The notes under the pieces: generated by a model | Seen by the model: the letters and a program-made list of their open reading frames with translations, nothing else | Told to the model about the DNA's origin: nothing | Databases searched by the model: none | Program-made: the position numbers and the translations under genes | From: Styela clava | Taxonomy: Eukaryota > Chordata > Ascidiacea > Stolidobranchia > Styelidae | NCBI RefSeq assembly: GCF_964204865.1 | Contig: NC_135257.1 | Span: 11,616,151-11,680,150, forward strand | Direction: 5' to 3' | DNA: 64,000 bases | In this document: in pieces, positions 21,401 to 34,200 of the stretch | How positions within the stretch are numbered: the stretch's first letter is position 1 | Layout of the letters: every line of letters begins with the position of its first letter

Positions 21401-24400
21401 GGACTGGGCTCTAAACCATGGAACATTTCAGGTGCATTCTATTGATTTTACTATATTTTTATGAAAATGTGTACATGAAAATACAGCATATACATCAAAA
21501 ACACTTGCAGGGTGCGATGCAAAGATGATCAGATAATTTTGGAAACATATCTATCCTGGTATCTATATCACCATTTATAGAGCTCGCACGTTTTTATTAT
21601 ATTCGATCCATTTTTAAAAAATTTTGACGATTTTTTTTAATAAAAGCGATTACTCATTTTTATTTTTATTATACAAAAAATTGCTATTCGAAATTGATAT
21701 ATAAGCCATGCTCATTTTAGGTCATTATCAACGGCGTTTTATCAGTGGACACCTTCTTTTTTCTAAGTGGTTTATTAGTGACTTATCTTGGCATGCGAGA
21801 AATGACTAAACGGCGTGGAAAACTGAACGTACCTTTGATGTACTTGAGTCGATATTTGAGGTATCTTAATATTATTATAATTAATGTCTCGTACTAAGAG
21901 GTCTTGGAAGATAAGTGAAAATATAGTAGCGACCCCTCGGTCAAGGATTAATATATTTCTGATAGAGCAATGGAACAAACGATTTGCAGGCTATCATTCA
22001 GTTTAGTGGAAAACATGGTTGTATCGTTTTACCAGAAAACACATGAGATTCAAAATTTTCGTGACAAACTTTACACAGTACAGTTGTCACCACTTTTCAT
22101 TTGTGCTAGAGACATTTGACAAGTTCACGTGAACGGCAATTATTCGTGAAAACACTTGGTTATCAGTATAATACCTATTTTATGTAGCTGTCATACACAT
22201 CAGGCTAAATTTCTGTCCGTATGGCCGTCTATGGAAGGGGTCACACACACATATATCGTTTGTGACCTATTTTCAGTCCTAACTGCCACTTGCCACCATC
22301 ATTATCCGATCATATATAAGCAAAATCTTTTGGATTCAGCAGGGCAAATGAACTGATACCAGGTATAAGGTATATTCTTATCATAAAAATTACATTCTAG
22401 TAATATATATTATTTATCAGATTTCTTTGGGTTATCTGACACATTTTAATTTGTATCACATTTGTTAACAAGAATTACTTCGCACTCGATTTTTGATATC
22501 GGAAACGCTCAATATAACTGTTGGCTATTTTTTATGATATTCAAATATTCTCAGGCTCACACCAACAGTGGCACTAATCATACTTTTCATGGTTACTTTT
22601 GTGCCTATGATTGTGGAAGGACCTTTAGAACCAATATCCGTTGAACCAGTGGTAGGTTGGTGCCAAAAATACTGGTGGACAAATCTTCTGTACATCAACA
22701 ACTTATATCCAGCAGACTTAGGAAGAGAGGTAGTCTACTTTTAAAATTAAATTGAATTCAATATTAGAATGTAATATATGGGGTGAGCAAGACATTCACA
22801 AGGTTGTGAGGTCGCGATTTGTGTGTCCCCTCAACGACGTTGTCAATGTAATAATATTCATATTTAATCTCCCATATTTGCAAAATGATGTCTATTAAAT
22901 ATTCTAAGGTGTATTACCTAATTAAAATACCCCGATCCGGAAAATTGACTGTTATTTCATTATGTTGTTTTCAGTGCATCGCTTGGACTTGGTATCTTGC
23001 GAATGACATGCAGTTTTATCTACTGTCGCCTATATTTCTTTATTTACTCTATAAGTGAGTTGATATTTTTTCTAACGCATGTTTCAAGTTAGGCTTACGG
23101 TTATATGAAGTGAAACGAAAGACGGGACAGTGCGAGTGGAGAAAACCTTTGTTCTATTCCTAGGCTTTATGATATTCATTGGAAAACGTGCACTTTCCTC
23201 TCGGCGTTTAATTTAACGGTACTACGTCTAACGTTTGATGTAAAATTGAATTGTCAAACATATAATAACTATGACATACCAATATAGGTTATCCCTCTCA
23301 CTCAACTGACAATTTGCCTGAAGCTTGTCTGAATCTTAAGTACAAACCCAAAACATTCAAAATAATAAAATACCGATAACGATATTTGGTTGGCTAAAGA
23401 TGTTCGAGGACGACGATTTAAACATTTTCTTCAAGCAACTGTATATGTATGCTGACTGTATTCTATTTTCATAATTTCTATCATGCACGTTTTAAAATAT
23501 TTTTTGATGTTTTTCAGATATCCCAAAGTCGGACTTGGGGTAATGGGCGGAGTCGTTTTAGCCAATAGCGCAATTGTTGGGGCCTTGTCAACGCACTTCA
23601 ATTTATATCCAGACTCTTTAGCTTATGGATACTTATTGAGGTACATTTTATTACATCTTTATTCTAAATGTGGGGAATTTTTTGAAAACATTACTTGTCT
23701 ATTATCTAATTTCATTTTATGCTCAGTTAAATGAGAGGCGAAAAAACACCGTTTGAAATTATTTACGAAATATATTTCGATTAGTCTTGAATATTTCAGG
23801 CCTCGTCATATATACTTTACTCTATAGTTAATGGAGAAATATTTGATGATCTCGTATACCATTCTCTGCTATGCTACTGTGAACTCGAGCTTAATAAGAT
23901 TTAGGTAAATTCTCGTGTGTTTAATTTAAAGGAAGGAAGCGTAAAGGAAGATGTCGAAACCTGCTTTTATGAGGCATATATTGCATTTTGTGTATTGAAA
24001 ATATGTTTGCTCCAGCGTTATAATGCGCTTTATGGTTTACATTGCAGGTTATTATTAATGTCCACAACAGGCTATGAAACTAGAACTGATCCTCCACCCG
24101 AAGGTATGATATACTTTGACGACATTTACACCAAGCCTTGGTGTCGCATCGGAGTTTATATGATTGGAATGGCAACCGGATATATCATATTTGTTACAAA
24201 AGGAAAAATTAAGATGAATGAAGTAGGTTGAAAAAGTTATAAATATTGGTATCAATTCGGAAAGATTACTTAATTTTTTTGTGATATTGTAATTATAATG
24301 GCAGTTAATTCCAGAACAGATTTGCGTTTAAATTTATTAATTTTGTGTTCAGCTATAAACACGAATGCATGAATATTTTATTCCTAATTAAAAAGTAAAA

Positions 24401-26000
24401 CAGAATTTTATGTTATATTATTTTACTGTACATATTTCACAGTGGTTCGTAACTCTTATGTGGATGGCAGTAGCGGCGATAGAGCTCACAGTAATTTATG
24501 GATGGACAGGAACTGTTATGTACTCAGATATTGGAGAATATCCATCTCAGAACTTGGCATCATTTTATAACGCCGTGTTCAGACCAATTTGGGCATTCGG
24601 GCTTTCGTGGTTAACAATTGCATGTGTGTCAGGATACGGAGGTAAATAATATAATCCCATTAAACGTTGTATCTACGATAATATACTTATGAATTGAACA
24701 CCTCTATGAGAAGCACAACTTTATTTGAGTGTAAAAAACATATAGGCGAAGTGATCATCTATAATTGTTTTGTTCCTAGATTATTACGTGAGAAAGATTC
24801 AGATAAAATATTAATTTTGGTGCATCTATCCTGTTTTAACATATTGAAATATGACCAATTAGCTACAAACGCATTTTTTTTTTAAATTTCATCATTCAAT
24901 ATATAACACAAAATTTTTTGTATTCATTATCGTTTTATATACGGTATTTGCGTTGTTCAAAACACTACTCTTTTTGTTTCAGGACCTATAAACTCATTTC
25001 TCAGTTGGAAATTTTTCATTCCGTTGAGTCGTTTGACATTCTGTGCATATCTTATTCATCCAATCGTAATTACGTATATGTATGCTTCGAGAGAGATTGA
25101 GATACATTTCGCACTCAACATTATGATCTACTATTTTCTGGGTTGGTATTTTTTGTTTGTCCCCCTTTTTCATTGTTTGACGCTTTTGAATTAAACGTCT
25201 ACATAGCTGTCGAAATGTTTTTAACGATGTCCCAAATTATTACTACTCACAGTTTCTTGTTAATTATTTCAATTTTCTCTATATGTCAAAGCAATTTTGA
25301 TGAGAATAGATTTTTAATACCTTTCGTCGGTCAAGTATTGGATATGAGAAGGCACGGGCATTATTGGCATTCTGCATTATTATTGTTTCCAAATGAAGAG
25401 AATCACTTTTCGGCCATTTCTTCGGTACAATTCTCTCAATAAGGACTTAGTACCTCACACATTGACCACTAGTAGAACACTTTACAAAAGAACTATATTT
25501 TAAAAGATCTTTTCTATTTATATATTATATATATATTTCCTGTCATATACTTACTGCTTAAATATAGCACCATGGATTGCGTTCCAGTCAGTTAATTGAC
25601 TTTTCCTAACTTTCTCATATACCTTATAGTCGAAAGATGACAAGTGGTTTTTAAATAATAGATTATTATAAAATATTGAACTCTGTTGGTTATATATATA
25701 TATATATAGGTCAAATAACCAGATATACACCAATGTTATTTTTCAGCTGCAATGCTGCTATCCTACGGTCTTGCGTATCTTCTGCATCTGGTCATAGAAG
25801 CACCTGTAGCTGGTATTCAGAAAATTATTTTCCCAAGTAAAAAGCGACCTGAAATCAAGTCGATGAAATTGGAAACAGAAGCGAACGACAATGCAGTTGC
25901 TGTGGAGAATGGATTCGCAAAGGCATCTCTACGTTCTCAAAAACAAGGGATAGACAATGGCGTTGTACTGGAAAATACATGTGAAATTGACAAATTGTAA
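18409..26000 (+). CDS. NRF-6-like membrane acyltransferase, gene 1 (complete, 14 exons)
   Basis: Exons: 18409-18751, 18857-18999, 19188-19354, 19864-19988, 20605-20769, 21382-21431, 21721-21860, 22555-22729, 22975-23054, 23518-23640, 24048-24222, 24443-24641, 24983-25141, 25747-26000. They total 2298 bases (765 residues), with every junction in phase. The order is signal peptide (first ~23 residues), NRF domain with six cysteines (ending GVCFPDIC and SRCP), one membrane segment (SLLGVFVLFGTIYEV), then the acyltransferase-3 domain with about ten more. Family marks are NGLRFLSMSWVILGHT with His305, the likely catalytic residue, KYWWTNLLYINNLYP, YTKPWCRIGVYMIGM and LSRLTFCAYLIHP. Relatives are C. 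elegans NRF-6 and Drosophila Drop-dead; the reaction is inferred to be acyl transfer at a membrane, substrate unknown. Acceptor TTTTTTTCAG ends six bases before the ATG. Closest relative here: gene 2. Confidence 0.92.
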
Positions 26001-28957
26001 AATATAATTTGATGTACAACTTTTGTGGTGGTAGAGTGAATTTAATTGAAATTTCGCAAACCATATATAACGCAACTATGATGTAACTAACAAGAATTGG
26101 AGAATCCATATTTTCTCAATAATAATATCAAGTTCTAATGGAAATTTACTCAAAAGAAAAGTCATAACTTGTCAATTACAATGTTGCAAAAAGCTACAAA
26201 GATGAGTGAAGTGTAACGAATTTTTATATATGATGCATGATGAATACTAATACTCAGGTCGTGTAAATTTATGATGTGAATTTCACTTTCAAATTTTAAG
26301 GTTTTTGAAACAATTCTTTATTTTCATATAAATGATCAACTTTCACTTAATTTTGCAATAAATATTAATAAAAAATAACCAGTGTTTTTAAATTGAGAGT
26401 AGAAACCTTTTTTGGGATGACTTGATTTTAAACTCGGATGTAACAAAGCGACAGGCGTAGGGTCCTAATATAGAACATGAGGCCAGTTTCCAAATGGCAA
26501 AAATTTTGAAGATGAAAAACTATTCAACCACCCGTTTGAATCATCGATGTTATTTGATTTTATTTCCGGACTTTTTGTGAGCTTTCTCGAAACAAGGTTA
26601 CAAATCAGATTTTAGTTAAAAAGCGGAATTTTATTCTGTGATATATGAAATAAGTCACTGGTATACTTTGGGGTTTGAAAAGTATCAGCTAATCTCAATG
26701 CAAAATAGTAATCATTCCACATCATGAATATGACATTTGGTTACTGTTTTATATAAAAGATCACCACGGCAATTAGGTTGAGGGTCAATAATAGTTTACG
26801 AGTGTTTGATAGACTATTAACACAAAAGAATTAGCGAATATGGAACAATGGCCTCAATGAGAAAGTCCGAAACATGGGGCATTTTACGATCCCATTACAT
26901 TAATATTTTAGAGTTTATTTTGTTGTTTCAAACAACGTGGTATTTCATGAAATACCATGTGAAACATACCTACCTACATTTATGCGTTTGATAATACGCG
27001 CAATAAAATTACACTGTGATTACGCAATATTGTCAGTATACATTAGTGCGCAAACAGATCTCAAACTATAATTTATCAGAATAATTAAACAGTCATTTGT
27101 GTTTATTGTAACGTGTTCGATTAAATGGTTCAACGAACTCTTTCACTGTAAAGATTTAAATTGGCTATGAGCACTTTATGAAAACTTTTTTCTATAGGTA
27201 CTACCCCAATTTGCCTTGTGATGTTTTCTATTTTTATTTTTATATATATTTCGACACTTGTTAACAATTATTTCAGGTAAGACATTCGAGTAATAGCTTT
27301 CCTGCAGTTTTGAAACAAACAATATAGCGATTCGGTTTCTTTGTAGTACGATCCACTTCAATACTGATTCAGTCTTATTTCATGATTGTGGTTTGCTTTT
27401 ATTTTTTAATCAACCCACGTTCATTTTTACCAAAAGAAACTTCGGACCTATAGAGAATTCGAAACTCTCCTTGGTGTCATCTTTATATATCGATCGACCT
27501 TTTTTTTTTTATCCGAGCAGTAATTATTAAATGCAGTAGTTGTTAGAAATTTTGTTGCTATATTCACGAAATAATTATTTACAGCGTCATAAGTACATTT
27601 CAATTTGTGTTACACGTACATGTTTTTTTGTTGATAAAAGGAAAATAATATTTCCATGAGACATTTATACCGTATATGCCACATTGTCTCATATGCCTAT
27701 CGCTAAAAGATAACGTGCATTTGTGTAACAAGTACGCAAGAAATCATGTTTGCTCGAGCCAGAAGACAAACATGAAGCATATATTGAAACACCTCCCCAC
27801 TTTGTGTGTTCAGCAATCTAAAAGTATATTTGAATACATATAAATATAATCGAATTTTACAGTAATTCAAACAGGCTTCTTCCAACAGGCATCACCAACC
27901 AGAGAATCAATGACGAAGATTTTTGTATCGTTATCAATTAACTTTTCTGTCGCAAATATAGGTCAGATATTGATGAAATATCTTAGAAGCACACAACTTT
28001 ATCGCGCGATTTGCGATCCAAGGTGCTTTAACCAGATCTCACAATGCTAATTCGGGCTATCCTAACTTCAACTGGTTCACCATGACGATATTTATTGATA
28101 TGGTACTCACATCGTTTAATCATTGTTCACAAACTGTCGACCTTTATACCAGATATGTTCATGGGCTTATATCATTACTTTTCTTATTATGGGATTTGAT
28201 GAAAAGTTGTTTCATTGTTTATTTTCAATCACATGTCGATTGCACAACGGCAGTCTGGTATTTGACTAAAACAGTGAACAATCATTACATTACGGAGCAT
28301 TGTTTTTGCGCGTAAATTTAAAGAACAGTACTTATAGATAATGTGATTATTGATATATTCTGAGTTAACAGAAGTGTAAAATTTTAGCAATTTGTTAAAC
28401 CAGGGCCTCCACGAAGCGTTGTAAATGAGAAAGTGATACCATTCCGAAGTATACGAAGAGGACACGAGCCGATTTTGCTGTTGCTCTTTCGCTTACGCTA
28501 TAGCCTAATGACAACTTGCGCATGAAAGTTTTGTTCACAGGGAAAGGAGCGAATAAGCCCTATAATAAGTCGTATAAAATGTAGCATATTTATATATATA
28601 TTCAGTTCTATGCTTCCCTATTTACTTTGCCGTAGCTAGTGGACAATGCTGTTGAAGTATCAACAGTTTGCTTTATGTAAACTATGGAAATTCTCATAAC
28701 CATATAAACTTTATAAGTCAAAAGATTTCTCATATTGAACAATTTAATTTTCGTGCCAACAGAAATCTGGAAATCATTCTTTTTCATCAAATATAGCGAC
28801 ATGATATAAAATGCCATAACACATTCGCCAGTCAAATTTGGGAGTTTGCTCAAAAAGACATTGATATCTTATTACGTGCAGATGACTCTGGTAGTTACAT
28901 TTATTGAAAAATAAAACGTGATTATGTATTCTCAGATTTTTTAATTAAATAGGCAAC
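26001..28957. other. Intergenic region between NRF-like genes 1 and 2
   Basis: No coding exon is supported. Blocks at 27670-27790 and 28220-28310 resemble 16290-16400 and 17180-17290 upstream of gene 1, so the upstream DNA was duplicated with the gene. AATAAA signals at 26357 and 26367 probably end gene 1. Confidence 0.6.
26357..26372 (+). terminator. Polyadenylation signals of gene 1
   Basis: Two AATAAA hexamers (26357-26362 and 26367-26372), about 360 bases after the gene 1 stop codon. The cleavage site cannot be fixed from sequence. Confidence 0.4.
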
Positions 28958-31259
28958 ATGAAATACTTCGTATTCGTCTGCGTTATTACCATGAAGATGG
29001 CAATTTTAACCCCAACAGATGCAGATGTGAGATCTGAATTTCGATCTAACATTTACAAGCACCCGTATCCTAGTTATTTACCCCAGGAAGCGATGGGTAA
29101 TCTACTCCATGCACGCGAGCATAATTTTTATGAAGATTCCGTGGAAGCAACACGTACATTTCTAAATAGCATTGCCAATCCTGAGATCTTATCTGAGATT
29201 TTCGCAACAAGAGCGGAAGGTGACGAACCAACCTGCTACGGACTAGTTTTAAAAACAGTCCTTGCCACCATTGCAGGAATTCCATATGCAAGACAAAGTA
29301 AGTTATGAATATAGTTCTTATCAAAGGAAAAACAGGCAGCAATGCTCAAATGTATGAACACGAAGACCGATACGAAATATTTTACCCACAACTTCACCAA
29401 ACTTCATCCTAGACGAATCTGAAACTATAAAAGACCTCCGTACCCATATGGGCCTAGTGTAATTTAGTACCACAAGTACTCCTAGTAGACGTGGCATAAC
29501 ATATCTCGCATATGTCATTTCTGACCCCACCTGACTACGTCATCAAATTACTGCTACGCCACAATCACGTCAGTAACAGAAAATAAATGGATTTAGTGAG
29601 TCCGTTGTCTTTTACATCACCTTAGTATACCCGACTTTGACTGACCACCATATCGCAACGATCGCGAACGCGGAACCGCTACAAGGTGCGCGATTTTTAA
29701 TTCTGATGACGTCATCACACATTACCAAATGAATCCCATAGAGCTCGCATAATTTTATTAAAATAAATGTAAGTAATAGCTTTCTAGCGACAATAACAAT
29801 CATTAACCATGCACTTAAAAATTCAAAGCAATTGGTCCGGTAATTGACGAGAAAGAAATAACAACAGAAAAATCTATCAACAACAACATATTACAAAAAC
29901 GATCTATAGGTCCATTTCGTGTCCAATTATCGCAGAAATTGTACATATTGAGCCGATAAAAGTAGGAGTGAATTCATGAACTAGTAACTAGATTACAAAA
30001 ATTAGTGTTCTGTACAATTGATAAATGAACCATGATTTTTTAAGTTGATGATTCCAGTGGCAGAGAAGAGAGTGGTCTACTGAGAGGAAATTTTTATTGG
30101 CTGGGAAATTATTACGAATGTTTTGGTGCAACAAATGGAAAAGATATTACAACGAAAATGTGCACCGCCATTTTTGCAGTTGGGCCGGTAAGATAGAATG
30201 ATGATATTTTATTGATTTATTCATAATTTTCATTGCAGTTGCAATACTAACATTTAATTATAAAGGTTATAGCAGAATGCAAGTTTAGACAGATAGAACT
30301 TTAAATATGCTTTGAGTCACCCTATGGTATATTTTCATCTAATATTCCACGCCTTTTGTGCTAACTACCAACACCGAATATAGACCGAATATCCATACAC
30401 AGACTACTGACTGCTGTGATATATAGTTCTACGGAGATGATAGAGAACCAGAATGATATAATGACCTGACCCTAATTTCAAATTGATTGGTGTGTCAGGA
30501 AAATTGCAAGTGTTTGTTTCCGTGGCCTAAATGTAAGTTCTTAATGTTTAGTCATATTACAGTTGGGTGTTGTTGCATCCCTTGGCAATTTTGGCAAGAG
30601 AGCGACAACAAAAACGCGAAGGTTGTGTGTGGTAACGGTAGTGAGGTCAAAGTTATATATCAAGGGAGTGGTAGCGTAAAAGTTTCACAGCCGTTAGCAT
30701 ACTGAAAACAGTATTAATAATATGTATAATGATATTGGGAAAAATGATGATGGACAATGCAAGGGTTGCTTTATGAAAAATGCATACTTAGTGATGGGTG
30801 AAAACCATGCTTTTCATAAGGTTCACTTACAAATTAATTAGGCTATGTGAATTTGCTATCTGTTTATTTCCAATATATTTCAGTTTGATTCGGTTATTTT
30901 GAAACGTTTGGTTTTTGACACATTTGCTCTGTTGACTTCAAAATCCGTGGCTGTGTTCATGATAGAACTCAATACTACTAACCTTCACGAACCAAAGTTC
31001 ATAAAACCACTTCCTCAACTAAAGTTTCAGCCAATGCTGTAATTTAAAGTCAGACGCTTTAACTGTATTTGAGTGGATGTATTTATCACGTACAAAATCT
31101 ATAAGCATATATACTTGATGTTAGTCATAACCCATTGCGTGATGAATACATACTGATCATCACGAATCAGTAATAAAAGTGTACGAGGCGTCAATTTCGA
31201 AAACAATGAAAAATGAGCAAACATATTCGCAATATAATTATCCCATGCCTCACTGGGGT

Positions 31260-31292
<33 letters not shown>

Positions 31293-34200
31293 TAATAAAC
31301 GTGAGTTTCGATTAAGAGATCTGTCAATTACTATTACTTATAATCCACCCACGACCCCAAACCAAAAGAAACATCGTAAGCGATATAATTAAATGCCAAT
31401 TGTGCAATGGAATCGTATATCGTGTTACCTGATTCATTACCATTTAAACAACTATGTAATGATAAACTGTGCTAAAATTCTTCCCATAATACGCCAACAT
31501 TACAGAATACTACAATCGGATTACAACTTGGTGTTTGCTTCCCTGATATTTGTACTGAAAAAGAAATCGATGTTTTATTGCAAACTCTGGTCGATCCAAA
31601 CATGACAACAATTCACATTACTACACGCTGTCCGAAACCTGTCGTTTTTGATGCACTTAACATTACAACCATGTGAGTAGCAAATTGTATACGTTCAAGA
31701 TAAATATACATATAATATAATCCATTCTCTAATTTGCGATCTTGAAGTTCAAAATTGGAATGAATTTGAAATGCATTTATTTAAATCCTTTTATTACATA
31801 ATCGTTGTCATAATAACCATAATTTCCCCATATATTATTTAGTATGCTTTTCTAGTTTCTTCCTGTCCAACCACGTCATTATGCTAGAATTACAAACCAA
31901 ACTGTTTATGTCGGTAGAATAGCAACGAACTGCAAAAAGATAAAGATACGATATTTTATCTGCTAGAAATTTGAAAACGATTTTTCGAGCAATAGTCTAC
32001 CTAATTCTTTTGCTTTCCCAGCGTTATATTTTCATTGCTCGGAGCTTTTGTATTGTTCGGTACAATATACGAGGTATATTTTATAATTCAAAGACACACA
32101 AGACGTGAAACTGGTGAAAACGAAGGAGAGAATTCAAGACAATTATCAGGTTTAAAAATATGTATTTTTTATGATATATACAGACAATACGCCGGTTGTA
32201 AATTCAATAGTTTCATTCCCTTATTCAGCTATCATAATATTCTATTATATATAAATTTCAGTGTTGTCCTCGCTCTCGATGTCGTTCTCAGCCATCAAAA
32301 ACACAAATACTCTAATCGATGTTACTCAGAAAGATGGGAACATACATGTGCTCAATGGTTTACGTTTTTTCAGCATGACTTGGGTGATATTGGGTCATAC
32401 ATTTTCCCTGTCTCTTGGACTGACCGGTAACAGTTTACTATGGATTATTCAATGCTTAATAAGTGTGAATTTATTTTATCGCTTACAAAGATGAATTGTT
32501 ATACCACAACGCATTTTATAGTATCAACTATAAAGATATAGTGACATGATAGAGTTTCAGTATGAAGTCATTACACAAACCTCCGTTCAGGCAGTCGTAC
32601 ACTTAATTCCTGTGTTTTATTTGTTTCCATCTCGACTGATCATTCAAAAATTTGATGGCCATGTGCATAAATGTTCATTTGTCGCCACGCCCCCCCGATT
32701 TTGACTTGACTGTGATACTACAAATAGCATCCCAGTGCAGTGTCGAGGCAGCCAACATGAAAGAAAGGGCTACAAGTCTTCAGGACGAATAGCATAACAA
32801 ATCATAAAATACTCCTACAATTACTTATATTATTAGATAACACTGTGGATTTCGCAGACTTTTCGCTTGACTACGGATCTTTTCAGGTAAATTTCACTGC
32901 TTCTCATGTTTTTGACTGGATAGGCACAATTTTTTTAATAATAATACAACAGGCGTATTAAAACTACTTGCGAGGAAACTTGAATATCTCCGTCCCGACA
33001 AATACGAATAGCCGTTTCGGTGACAAACACACTAAATGTTTTCATTTAAAATTTCAGCTTAAGACTTATTTTTCAATTTAACATGGCGTTACATTGAATG
33101 GTATGTCGAAATCCCCCCCCCCCCCCTCAACTAAACTGTACACTCCAAGGTCATCTATGTTCATTCTATAAGTAAATGTTATTTCTCATCTTTGTTGAGA
33201 TCATTTACTTTCGTCTGAGCATGTTGAACTAACGATAGGATGCTATACAGTTTAGGTTTGGCAACCCTGGCGTTCACCTACCAGTTTTATCAATTTTATA
33301 CTGTTTTCTAACGATTGATATTCAATGATATTGTGATTATCGATGTATATATTTCAGGTCATCGTCAATGGCGTTTTAGCAGTTGATTCTTTCTTTTTTC
33401 TAAGTGGTTTATTGGTGGCTTATCTTGGTTTGCGAGAAATGACAAAACGTGGTGGAAAACTAAACGTACCGTTGATGTACTTAAGTCGATATTTGAGGTA
33501 TAAAATAGTAAATGATGTAGTCTAAAAAACAAATTTTAAGATATATACGTTATCTTAAGCGTATCTTGAGCGTGAGTCATGTTGACAAATTATTTTAATA
33601 AATTATTCCAATCAAACTATCTTTGAAACAGGGCTACTGTTACTGCCAACGAGTGAATATAGTCGATCGCCCAGCAGAATAACTAATGTAAGACATTAGT
33701 GGCGAATGTATAGGTCGAAAACTTTATTATCTAGTGTTGTGACAATTGAAGGTGAAGTCGATTGAACAACTGAAAAATTTTTGCTCGTTGTCACCATTTA
33801 ATTACATTTTTTTGCTCACAAATTGACTCCAGTTATGTTATCATAAATTTAAGCCAATTTGAAAAGGCCGTATTCGAAGGCACGTTATGTGTGGGTCACC
33901 TCGCGTGACTTTGTAATTGACTAATTTTATCTCTTGATTTGTATGATGTTTCATATATTTTTAGGCTCACACCAACATTGGCACTGACAATACTTGTTAT
34001 GGTTTCTATCGCACCTATGATCGTGGAAGGGCCCTTGGAACCTGTTGCTGTTGAACCACAAATAGATATATGCAGGAAATACTGGTGGACAAATATTCTT
34101 TACATCAACAACTTTTATCCGGAAGATTTTGCATTTTCGGTATTACAAAAATAAAATTCGAAACACGAATACAATTTAAAGAATAAGCAATGGAACTATT

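Noticed and set aside
25143-25442. A 99-codon + strand ORF directly after exon 13 of gene 1.
   Set aside because: It begins at the donor of exon 13 and lies in the intron. The true continuation is exon 14 at 25747, which restores the conserved tail.
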